Source: Adineta steineri (lineage: Eukaryota; Rotifera; Eurotatoria; Adinetida; Adinetidae). From it: a DNA stretch of 64,000 nucleotides. A program made the position numbers and the translations under genes. A model generated the notes under the pieces. The model was not told where the DNA came from. It made no database searches and saw only the letters and a list, made by a program, of their open reading frames with translations. The stretch spans positions 248,001 to 312,000 of the forward strand of contig CAJNOI010000106.1 of NCBI GenBank assembly GCA_905250115.1. Reading direction: 5' to 3'. Positions 46,561 to 55,232 of the stretch are shown piece after piece. Every line of letters begins with the position of its first letter. Position 1 is the first letter of the stretch.

Positions 46561-46822
46561 ATTGAGGGTGGGTGTGGGTGTAGGTGATTTTATCTTTTTC
46601 AGTCATACCCACACCCACCCACACCCACCCACCCACACCCACCCACACCCATCCACACCCACACTCACACCCACCCAACCACACCCACATCCATACCCAT
46701 AGCTGGGTGTGGATGCGCGTGAGATGATGAGAATTCTTTTGCTGCCACTCACACTCCCACCTACACCTTCACACCCACATTCACCCTTGCATCCATTCAC
46801 AGAAATCCGCACTCACACCTTC
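46561..46822. repeat. TGTGGG-type foldback arrays, two adjacent copies
   Basis: First copy: TTGAGGGTGGGTGTGGGTGT, spacer with TTTTATCTTTTTCAG, then a long C arm of CCCACACCCAC units to about 46694. Second copy: GGGTGTGGATGCGCGTGAG, spacer with GAATTCTTTTGCTG, then CACTCACACTCCCACC to 46822. Short open frames here are translated repeat. Confidence 0.8.
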
Positions 46823-47080
46823 ATGTGAGCAGACTATTTTGATAAACAGAAAGTTGGAAAGAAATGACATGCATCTAATATTACTTATTTAATAAAACTC
46901 ATTATTTACTCACACTTTCTATTTTATCTTTTCTTTTTCGATGTTGCATTATTGATAAACACACAACAAAACAACAGAAAAGGAGTTTTGAGAACAAGCA
47001 GAAAGATGTCCTTGAGCTTCTTGAAACTTTGGGCTTTGCTGCTTGGGGGATGGATATGGGTTTCAGTTCGAGCGAAAGAA
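46823..47080. other. Spacer between foldback arrays
   Basis: No gene. A few short frames with no domain. Confidence 0.4.
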
Positions 47081-47232
47081 GTCTCACCATCTCATGTGCA
47101 TCTACATCCACATTCACTACTATACCACTCACCCACACCCAAACTCACACCCTTACCTACATCCACAATCGGGTGTGGATCTGGGTGAGATTATGACAAT
47201 ACTTTCACTGTCACCCACACCCACACCCTCGT
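47081..47232. repeat. TGTGGG-type foldback array
   Basis: C-rich lead (CACCCACACCC and variants), then GGGTGTGGATCTGGGTGAGA, spacer with ATACTTTCACTG, then CACCCACACCCACACCCTCG. Same G-to-C order as the other copies. Confidence 0.75.
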
Positions 47233-47889
47233 TTCTTTTCCTTCGTCCATATTATATTTCATATTCGTCCATATTATATTCATGTTCGTCCAAGACACAT
47301 CACCGAACATGTGTCGACACATGTTTCACTAGCGTGTCGCATCGACGTGGCGTGGTGCGTTGAGTGAGATACGTATAGGTCGATTTCGTGAACCCATCCA
47401 GTTTTTCTTCGTCAATGATAAAGGTTAACAATCATCGTTGATTCGAAGCATCATACCATCAGTTACAAAATTACAAACTACGTTCTTTTTCTTCTCTTTT
47501 CCTCGTCGAGCAAAATCGCTTTTATTAATATCATACACTCAGGCATTATTAAACTATTTTTATTCATTTGTGGAATTTAAAGTACTCAGAAATTGCAGGA
47601 TTTTCTAGACAAATTGTTTATAAAGAAATTTGCGAATCAGTAATAACTTTTAAGGACGTTTGAATATTAACTGCAACTTTATAGAAAAACAACACTATTT
47701 ATTTGAAAATTATTTAAACAGTGATTGTTATCGAGTTACCGTTTCGCCATGTACATAAGTCAGTCCATTTTTAATGCATCTTCTCTTGAGAACAGAAAGT
47801 CTTGTTAGATTTTCTATTTTTTTGAATATCTTTTTTTCTTCTCTATACATTGTTTTCTTATTTACAGTGCTGGAACCTTGAGACCAATA
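47233..47889. other. Nitrate reductase 5' flank
   Basis: Contains a short tandem repeat of TTCGTCCATATTATATT (about 47240-47290), a 20 bp perfect palindrome at 47306-47325, and a strong acceptor TTTACAG at 47861-47867, 22 bases before the nitrate reductase ATG. The acceptor could receive a spliced leader or an upstream exon. Confidence 0.5.
47306..47325. promoter_or_regulatory. 20 bp perfect palindrome upstream of nitrate reductase
   Basis: AACATGTGTCGACACATGTT reads identically on both strands. It lies 565 bp before the nitrate reductase ATG. It may be a dimeric transcription factor site; this is inference. Confidence 0.4.
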
Positions 47890-50481
47890 ATGATGACAAC
47901 CTCAACGCTTTATGGTTCAAATAACAAGGAGGACACTCTGATGGATTTTCGTCCAAAATCTTCAAAACTCGAAATAGTTCGTGACTCAAAACAGATCAAT
48001 TCTTCTACAAAAATTAATTTATTTCCTGTACCATTTGAAACCGAAAAGCCAACTAAAATATTAGAATGTGATAAGAAGACACCAGATGCGCATGTTCCAA
48101 GAGATAGCAGACTAATTCGACTTACGGGAGTTCATCCATTCAATTGCGAAGCACCACTCAGTGTATTATATGACAGTGGTTTTCTTACACCCACAGAATT
48201 ATGGTTTGTGCGCAATCATGGAGCTGTACCAGAAGTACTTGATTCTGACGTCTTAAACTGGGAATTTAGCATTGAAGGAATGGTTGAACAACCGATTACA
48301 CTTAAACTGGCTGAACTTTTGACATTTAATCAAATTACAATTCCTATAACAATGGTATGTGCAGGTAATCGACGAAAAGAACAAAATGTGGTACGAAAAG
48401 GAAATGGATTTAATTGGGGAAGTGCAGGAGTGAGCACGGCTTTATTCACAGGTGTTCCGATAAATGAAATAATTAAATTGGCTCAACCAAAACATACTGC
48501 AAAATACATGTGTATGGAAGGCGCCGACAAACTTCCAAATGGTTATTATGGAACAAGTATTCGACTTTCAACTGCCATGAATCCTGCTATGGGTGTTATG
48601 CTGGCTTATAAGATGAATGGTGAGTCATTGACACCGGACCATGGTCGACCTTTACGGGTTGTTATACCAGGACACATCGGTGGACGAAGCGTTAAATGGT
48701 TAAAACGAATAATTATTACAGAAGAACCAAGTGACAATTGGTATCATATATATGATAACAGAGTTTTACCGACAATGGCAACACCGGAAATGGTTGCTGA
48801 AGATAAATCTTGGTATAATGATGAACGATACGCTTTATATAATCTTAATGTACAGAGTGTTATATGCTATCCTGCTCATGAAGAAATTGTCGAAATCGAA
48901 GAAAACAAATCTTACAATATTCGAGGATATGCTTATAATGGTGGTGGAATACGAGTTGGTAGAGTCGAGATCTCACTCGATCAAGGTTGTACATGGCAAC
49001 TGGGAAAGATTGATTATCCCGAAGATCTTTACAGAAAATCCACATGTTATCCTGAATTGTTCGGTGGAAAATTAGATATGCCAGACAGAGAACAATCTTT
49101 TTGTTGGTGTTTCTGGAATATTGAAGTTCCTATCATGAAACTTTCTCAGGCAAAAGATATTGTTGTTCGAGTCATGGATGAAAACATGAATATTCAACCT
49201 CGAGACATGTATTGGAATGTTCTTAGTATGTTGAATAATTGTTGGCATAGATTGACTGTAACTAAACAAGAAAATAGTAACGCTTTAAAATTCGATCATC
49301 CAACAGTGCCAGCTTTAACTAAAGGTGGATGGATGGAAAAAGTCAAGGAAGAAGGTCGTGAACTTACAGATGGATTTTGGGGTTCCAGATCAGTAGCAGC
49401 AACAGATCACTTACAAGAAAGAAAATTGTCTACTATTAAAATGTTTGATGAGTCCATTACACGTGTAATCACTGAAGAGGAATTATCAAAGCATAATAAA
49501 GATGGTGATGCATGGATTGCCGTCAATGAACATGTTTATGATGTTTCTAAGTATTTGAGAGATCATCCTGGTGGAGTTGATTCGATCGTTTTAGCCAGTG
49601 GAATGGATGCTTCTGATGATTTTATGACTATTCATAGCGATCATGCCAAAAGTATGTTAATTAAATATCATATCGGTATTCTTAAAACAAATACCACGAA
49701 AAAAAATGCTCTGATCGAAGAAACAAATCAGGATACACAGCGAGATATTTTTCTTACCCAAAAACGGTGGACGAAAGCTACTTTAAAGCGGAAAACGGTA
49801 TTGAATCATGATTCCGTATATTTAACGTTTGGATTGGAGCATTCTAACCAAAAGTTAGGAGTACCAATTGGTAAACATTTTTACATTCGTTGTACTTCTC
49901 AATCAAATGAAAAAGTCATAAGGACTTATACGCCCATTTCCGAAGTAGATCAATTGGGAGAATTTGATTTGGTCGTTAAGTTGTATAGAGCGTCTGGCAA
50001 TCGATCTGCAGGAAAGATGTCTGCTTGTATTGACTTACTTAAAGAAGGCGACACAGTTGAGTGCAAAGGACCGTTTGGTGACTTCGAATATCAAGGTAAT
50101 GGAGTTATTTTGAACAAAGGCATCACGCGTAAGATCAACAAGTTCGTTATAATTGCTGGTGGAAGTGGTATCACTGGAATTTATCAGATTTTTCGACATG
50201 CATATAGAGATGGGATCAAATGTGATCTTATATATTGTAACAAGATGGAAGAAGACATCCTTTTGCGCAAAGAACTTGATATTTTACAACAAGTACGTTA
50301 TTGTCTTTCACATCAAACAAATGGCTGGACTGGTCTTCGAGGACACATTTCTCCATCACATATCAAACCTGTAAATGATGGTTTATTGTTGTGTTGTGGA
50401 CCAACTGAGATGATGGACAGCATATATAAAACTGCGGTGGAGGCTGGCTGGAACATAAATGATCAATTTATTCGTTTTTAA
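47890..50481 (+). CDS. Eukaryotic assimilatory nitrate reductase, NAD(P)H type
   Basis: An intronless 863-residue frame with the complete domain order of plant, algal and fungal nitrate reductases. The molybdopterin domain starts RDSRLIRLTGVHPFN; the Mo-ligand cysteine is in TMVCAGNRR (about residue 157); GFNWGSAGVST and PGHIGGRSVKWLKRI follow, then the dimer domain. A cytochrome b5 domain (about 518-595) has heme histidines in DHPGG and TIHSDHA. The FAD domain has RTYTPIS and GKMS; the NAD domain has AGGSGITG, where the usual Pro after GIT is Gly, and CGPTEMM near the C-terminus. The enzyme reduces nitrate to nitrite in the cytosol. Animals do not normally have it. Lack of introns beside intron-rich genes suggests transfer. 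Frame continues upstream to an acceptor at 47867, so trans-splicing or a 5' exon is possible. Confidence 0.95.
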   Translation: MMTTSTLYGSNNKEDTLMDFRPKSSKLEIVRDSKQINSSTKINLFPVPFETEKPTKILECDKKTPDAHVPRDSRLIRLTGVHPFNCEAPLSVLYDSGFLTPTELWFVRNHGAVPEVLDSDVLNWEFSIEGMVEQPITLKLAELLTFNQITIPITMVCAGNRRKEQNVVRKGNGFNWGSAGVSTALFTGVPINEIIKLAQPKHTAKYMCMEGADKLPNGYYGTSIRLSTAMNPAMGVMLAYKMNGESLTPDHGRPLRVVIPGHIGGRSVKWLKRIIITEEPSDNWYHIYDNRVLPTMATPEMVAEDKSWYNDERYALYNLNVQSVICYPAHEEIVEIEENKSYNIRGYAYNGGGIRVGRVEISLDQGCTWQLGKIDYPEDLYRKSTCYPELFGGKLDMPDREQSFCWCFWNIEVPIMKLSQAKDIVVRVMDENMNIQPRDMYWNVLSMLNNCWHRLTVTKQENSNALKFDHPTVPALTKGGWMEKVKEEGRELTDGFWGSRSVAATDHLQERKLSTIKMFDESITRVITEEELSKHNKDGDAWIAVNEHVYDVSKYLRDHPGGVDSIVLASGMDASDDFMTIHSDHAKSMLIKYHIGILKTNTTKKNALIEETNQDTQRDIFLTQKRWTKATLKRKTVLNHDSVYLTFGLEHSNQKLGVPIGKHFYIRCTSQSNEKVIRTYTPISEVDQLGEFDLVVKLYRASGNRSAGKMSACIDLLKEGDTVECKGPFGDFEYQGNGVILNKGITRKINKFVIIAGGSGITGIYQIFRHAYRDGIKCDLIYCNKMEEDILLRKELDILQQVRYCLSHQTNGWTGLRGHISPSHIKPVNDGLLLCCGPTEMMDSIYKTAVEAGWNINDQFIRF

Positions 50482-50841
50482 ATGACAGTAAAACTAATAA
50501 AATTGACTGAACGCTGTTTTATATGTGGTAGCAGGTGAAATATTCTCTCTGTTACATCAACATTTTACTAATGTCTCTTTGTGCGCAAATAAATAAATAA
50601 ATAAATAAATATAAGCTAAATCTATCGTTTAATCTTCAGGGTGTGAGTGACTGAGTGTGGGTGTGAGCGTGTGTGAGTATTCTGTTCTCTTAATTACACC
50701 CACTCTTGCGTAGAGCAGGTACTATCGGAAAACTAGAATTCGAATAGTAGTTGGAGAATGCACCTGTTAGGTCTCGTATTAGAGCCATCAAAGGGACATC
50801 AGCGGAAAGAAAATGAAAGAAAGAGAAAATGGAGAAAAAGT
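50482..50841. other. Nitrate reductase 3' side with microsatellite and foldback
   Basis: An (AAAT)n run at about 50588-50611 supplies AATAAA polyadenylation words. A TGTGGG-type foldback copy follows at 50634-50710. Confidence 0.5.
50634..50710. repeat. TGTGGG-type foldback array, degenerate
   Basis: Opens TCTTCAGGGTGTGAGTGA, has GTGTGGGTGTGAG, spacer TATTCTGTTCTCTTAATT, then ACACCCACTCTTGCG. G-rich left, C-rich right. Confidence 0.6.
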
Positions 50842-50914
50842 GACCTTCGTGGGATTTGAACCCACACCTCCTGCTATCCGGGTAGTTATCCTAAGCCAAT
50901 TAGACTAGAAGGAC
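50842..50914 (-). tRNA. tRNA-like gene, possibly a pseudo-tRNA
   Basis: A 73-nt minus-strand unit with a good B box (GGTTCAAATCC in a GTGGG/CCCAC T-stem), an A-box-like TAGTCTAATTGG and a seven-pair acceptor stem GTCCTTC/GAAGGTC with one T-T mismatch. The anticodon arm does not fold into five pairs and a normal U33 loop; the middle reads ACCCGGA, close to the CTCCGGA loop of tRNA-Arg(CCG). It may be a decayed tRNA-Arg or a tRNA-derived element. Confidence 0.6.
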
Positions 50915-50966
50915 CAACTTAATCTCTAGATTAGCGTCGAGTGAATCACTCAGACGCTAACAGCAC

Positions 50967-51251
50967 CCTATTCTGCAATGTTAAACATTGAAGGAATCAG
51001 TTCCGCACCGGAATCGATTCCGTCCAATTCCGGGAACCCGATCGACACACAACATAAGAGACCCAGTCGAGATTGATCGAGTTCGACCGATTCCGGAATT
51101 GCACGGAATTCTTGCTGATTCCGAAATTTGACGGAACTCGATCAATTTTCTAGTGGTGTCGGATGTTATGTTTCGGTCGAGTTCCCGGAATTGAACGGAA
51201 TCGATCCCGGTGCGGAACTGCTTCCTGAAATATTCAACATTGCGGAATAGG
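50967..51251. mobile_element. MITE with about 85 bp terminal inverted repeats
   Basis: The left end CCTATTCTGCAATGTT and the right end (complement CCTATTCCGCAATGTT) stay alignable for about 85 bp, sharing CAGTTCCGCACCGG, ATCGATTCCGT and CAATTCCGGGAAC. 285 bp in total, CG-rich against AT-rich flanks, no coding capacity. Confidence 0.8.
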
Positions 51252-51786
51252 ATGACTGCTCCTGTGATGATGATTGATAATGTGGACTTATGTTTGTAGA
51301 ATTAAGAGTTGGTATTACATTTGCCAATGATTTGATAGAATTTCTATTAATAATTGGTTTATCTCGATGATAAAGAAGAGATGGTATATTCTTTGAATTC
51401 TATTTAAACAAATATAAAATATAACTAATTAAATCTTTTAATAATCTAACTGAGAATAGAGTTTCTTTAGTATTGAAAGATTTATTGTTTGTTGAATGAA
51501 CATCATTCATTGATGATCGAATAGTTGCATGAATAATATTAGAAGATCGTTTATCTTTTGATACAGAATGTTGATGCAAAAGTTAAAATAATTTAGAAAA
51601 ATATATATAAAAAAGTCTTACTTCAATTTAAAATGATGATTTTTGAAGTTTGTGACAACCATTGTAGACAGATGATATAGGTAATGAATGATGATATGGA
51701 ATATTATATGTATTTCTAAGTGAAGTTAATATAATTCGAGGATGAATATCTCGTGATTTATCGAAATTTGTTGGCTTGATCTTCAT
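51252..51786 (-). pseudogene. Decayed unidentified coding region
   Basis: Minus-strand segments read like Ser/Asn-rich protein: 51786-51630 (MKIKPTNFDKSRDIHPRIIL...), about 51580-51470 (SKDKRSSNIIHATIRSSMND...) and about 51397-51253 (NIPSLLYHRDKPIINRNS...). Splice sites between the first two do not restore the frame, and the third runs straight into the MITE at 51251. No domain recognised. Confidence 0.25.
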
Positions 51787-52788
51787 TATATTATTTCAAT
51801 TCAAATTTCTGATTTTGTATTAAAATAGAAAATATTATTTCATTGATATATATATATATATATATTGTTACATTATTGATTCTACAAACAAGAGAAAAAT
51901 CAGTAATTAATTATACACCTTCAAGATGTCTATGAAGATAGAAAAATCTACTTTTATGAAGGCTTCACGTGGATAAGTATGAACTATATAGGATCTCATT
52001 AACTGAATTTTTAACAAAAAAAATATTGAATGAGAGAAATGTTTTTTTTTAAATATTATCCATAATCATAAATAAAAGAAAATAAACATGATACATCATG
52101 AAAATTTAATTCAAATATTTCATTAATACCGTGTTCTTCGAATTTCAATGATAAAGATCAATATTTTGTAAATATGTGTATGCGATATGATTATATCCAT
52201 TATTATCTGAAATGATTATTTTTACAATTCTATATTACTCGATATAGAAGACCTCTATATGACAACTGAAATCATAGAAAAGAATATTTTAATAATAATA
52301 AATCAATTATATTATTGAATATTACAATTAAAATATAATGAATACATTATTTGGATGAGTTGCCAGAACTTGTCAATAGAAATTTTACACATATAGGTGA
52401 AATTCCATCGAGCTTTTATTTATTCGTATATGTCTTTGGCATCGACTAAAGACATTGGTATCTATTAATATACTCTCTCTATTCGCTCGTTCTTGACGGT
52501 GTGAGAGTGAGTACTCTATTTCGTTCACCCTCAATTTTAATGTATAAAAAATGTTGTAGTTTTATCTATAATTTATTTTATGCAGTAGTATGAGTATAGG
52601 TGTGTGTGTGTGAATGAACAAAAGATTAATACTATTACATTATGTTTTGCCAACATCTGTGTCGTGACAGAAATAGATCAATATTTTTAATCATTCAAAA
52701 TATTTTATTGTTGTTAAAAAAATACGAGAAAATGCATCGCTTAAATATATATAATTTTCTCTTAATTTCTTTCAGTCAAAAAACCATC
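51787..52788. other. Intergenic with a minimal foldback copy
   Basis: AT-rich, an (AT)n run at about 51846-51865. At 52493-52535 a compact copy of the foldback family reads TTGACGGTGTGAGAGTGAG, TACTCTATTTCGTT, CACCCTCAA. No gene seen. Confidence 0.45.
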
Positions 52789-52820
52789 TTGAGGGTGTGG
52801 GATGGATGTGGGTGAAGATG
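52789..52820. repeat. TGTGGG-type array, G-rich arm only
   Basis: TTGAGGGTGTGGGATGGATG then TGGGTGAAGATG. The C-rich arm is absent and the next element (52832-53506) begins within 12 bp, so the copy may have been cut by that insertion. Confidence 0.5.
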
Positions 52821-52831
52821 TCCAGGCGCTA

Positions 52832-53506
52832 GGACAGAATGTCGCAAGACAAAACGTCGCAAAAAAGTCGTCGCATGGACAAAATATTGCAACGATAGGC
52901 TTTTCCCAACAGAATAACAATGAAACGTACATTTTAATAAAGAAGAAATTCTGATCAGTAGATGATATTAGAGATACATTATCATCTCGTAGGTATGGTA
53001 GTTGTAGTTGCTTAGAACAAGGGATCTAACTATCAAACCCTACCGAATCCCGCCGGGGTTTTTCAAATCGAGTGACAAACTATCGAAAGTGACTGGAACC
53101 CGTAGCAAAAGATTCTCACAGTCTAATCAGATTATCACAAAGACCGGAATTCTGACAAGTCCTATAGGCATGCGTTTGACCTAGCAGCAAGCGTCGACAT
53201 AGGTTAGGAGGAGGACGATGTGCGAGAATATGCATGAGTGTAACATAGATTTACATACGAGTGCGGTCATGGGTTTATATGTTCTTTAGTAACATCTTTA
53301 TCCTCATCTTCACTCACAGTCTTACACTCATTATCATCGAAGCCTATACCCTCTGGTACGAAAGCCTATCACTGCAATATTTTGTGCATGCGACGATTTG
53401 TCCGTGTGACCTTCTGTCGATGCGACGACTTTTTTGCGACGTTTTGTCCGCGACATTGTGTCTGCGACGATATGTCCGCAACGATTTGTCCTGCGACATT
53501 CTTTCC
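52832..53506. mobile_element. Element with subterminal inverted GTCGCA/GACAAAA repeats
   Basis: Left end GGACAGAATGTCGCA is the near-complement of right end TGCGACATTCTTTCC. Inside, the left arm TCGCAAAAAAGTCGTCGCAT and AAAATATTGCAACGATAGGC face right-arm complements around 53370-53450. The right arm is expanded by repeats of (T)TTGTCCGCGAC. About 675 bp, no transposase seen. Confidence 0.65.
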
Positions 53507-54212
53507 AGTCACCGGTGTTCAATAATAGACATCCACATCTACATCCTCATCTGCTAGAGTATGAAAATCAAATAATAATAGAAAAATTTTAAATAGAATC
53601 GAGCCTATCTAAACGTAATCAAGGGTAGACTCTTACCTACTCAGAGCTACAGACTCCACTGCCGATGTATATCACACACTTATCGCATCACTTCTATTAT
53701 GGTAAGGAAAAGATAGGGTTCGTATAGATTACCTACAATTTTTCACAGTAGAATAGAATGAGATCCTGTAATCATATGTACGTATATTCGAGTTGTTGCC
53801 ATATTCCCTTGCTTTGTAAAATAGTATGCAATATGTGTCTAATAAAAAGCATTCAAGATGTATCGAATAACTAAAATTTTTTTATATAATTGATATGATA
53901 TGAACAAAACTAATAGTTATATTGAAATAAACTTATATCAAACGAGGAATATTCAGTAAACGATCAACAATTTCAGATGTCTGCTTTTCAAGAATATGAA
54001 TGTGTACGACCCACACCCTTGCACGCGAGTATTAAAAGAGCAATACTTCAGAGAACAGATTTGAATAGAAGATGATAGACATTAATAAGATGAAATCAAG
54101 CGAGTTACGTCGACGAGCGTTACTTGTTCTTATATCATCAAAATAAATTCATAAACAGACGATTTATGTGTAGCACACAGTTTTATTTCAATATACATTT
54201 TTTTAATGCAAA
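53507..54212. other. Intergenic, nothing coding
   Basis: AT-rich. A lone C-rich hexamer run GACCCACACCCTTGCAC near 54007-54025 is a possible foldback relic. Confidence 0.4.
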
Positions 54213-54338
54213 TTAAACAATGATGGCATCTTCTTGGAAAAATATGTATAATTCCTTATTTGTTTTCTTCAATTTTTTAAGAAGTTCTTGTCTTGATTCT
54301 TCAATTTCATTGTTGTTGAAATTAAATTCTATCAATGT
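54213..54338 (-). CDS. Orphan 3'-terminal exon, charged helical tail
   Basis: After an acceptor (TTTATACAG) a 42-codon frame encodes TLIEFNFNNNEIEESRQELL, KKLKKTNKELYIFFQEDA and IIV, then TAA. Composition is that of a coiled-coil C-terminus. Upstream on this strand lies the TGTGGG array at 54420-54629, so the rest of the gene is missing or distant. Confidence 0.3.
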   Translation of the reverse strand, partial: TLIEFNFNNNEIEESRQELLKKLKKTNKELYIFFQEDAIIV

Positions 54339-54419
54339 CTGTATAAAATTATACAAATAACTATGAACAAGACAAAATGAATATTTATTTTACTTTGTTA
54401 TTTATGAATGCATTATATA

Positions 54420-54629
54420 GAGGGTGTGGGTGTGGGTGGGTGTGGGTGTGGTGATGGGGGTGGGTGTGGCTGTGGGTGGGTGTGGTGATGGGGGTGAGTA
54501 TTGCTATATGTTACACTCACACCCACCCACCCCCAAACCTACGCATACACCCACACCCACACTCACACTCACACCCACACCCACACTCACACTCACACCC
54601 ACACCCACACCCACACCCACACCCCTCAA
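54420..54629. repeat. TGTGGG-type foldback array, largest copy
   Basis: Opens GAGGGTGTGGGTGTGGG, has two GGTGTGGTGATGGGGGTG units, spacer AGTATTGCTATATGTTACAC, then a long C arm of CACACCCACACCC units ending CCCCTCAAAACC. Gene debris flanks both sides (54213-54338 on minus, 54705 onward on plus). Confidence 0.85.
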
Positions 54630-54704
54630 AACCAATTGAACGAATAACACAATATCAACTTTTACTTAAAGTAAAATTCTATAGTTGATTACTTATTCTT
54701 TCAG

Positions 54705-55159
54705 ATTGTTTTACTATATTATTAAAGGAAACATTTAAATATACGCGTAATGAACAATAATGTTTGCATTCACAAGAAGCTCTTCGTGTTATGTTTAATA
54801 TATTATCTGACTTAAATGACGTTATCCATTCAACACAAATTGTTGGTTATTCTGTATGTAAAAAAATTTCATTTTTGTTTTATTTTATATTTTTTATTAG
54901 TTTTAAATAGAATAATTTAAATACATTAGATGTATAAGAGATATATTTTTATTCGAACGAGATATATTATTATGTGAGAAAAAAAGATGAAGGAAATGGA
55001 AAATCTGTTCAATATCAATTAAAAGAAATTCTAAAAGTAAATAAAAAAAATACAAGATATATTTATATATAATATTCCTCTTGTATTTTTTAGATTATTA
55101 ATATTACTGTACGTACACATCCAAAAAATGATCGAAATAAACTTGAACTTAAAGAATGA
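54705..55159 (+). pseudogene. RhoGEF (DH-PH) pseudogene fragment
   Basis: Three exon-like blocks. 54705-54853 encodes the end of a DH domain: CFTILLKETFKYTRNEQ, an in-frame TAA, then CLHSQEALRVMFNILSDLND and VIHSTQIVGYS. 54930-55036 encodes a PH start, but YKRYIF and LFERDILLCEKKDEGNGKSV lie in different frames. 55094-55159 reads IINITVRTHPKNDRNKLELK and stops at TGA where a Trp codon would be expected. One stop and one frameshift show a dead copy. The N-terminal exons are absent; the TGTGGG array lies 75 bp upstream. Confidence 0.6.
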
Positions 55160-55232
55160 TCATATATTATACAAGCATACTAATGAATTTTTGCTTAGGA
55201 ATATCTTACGTATTGAAATTTAGTTACGAAAT

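Noticed and set aside
46514..47363. Several overlapping frames rich in His-Pro-Thr or Gly-Val
   Set aside because: These are translations of the ACACCC/TGTGGG arrays in different frames.
45021..50481. One gene fusing the flavin reductase and nitrate reductase
   Set aside because: The reductase frame ends in its own stop at 45819-45821 and 2 kb of repeats separates it from nitrate reductase.
44647..54629. TGTGGG arrays as a true chromosome end
   Set aside because: Coding sequence continues on both sides and the arrays turn from G-rich to C-rich, so they are interstitial.
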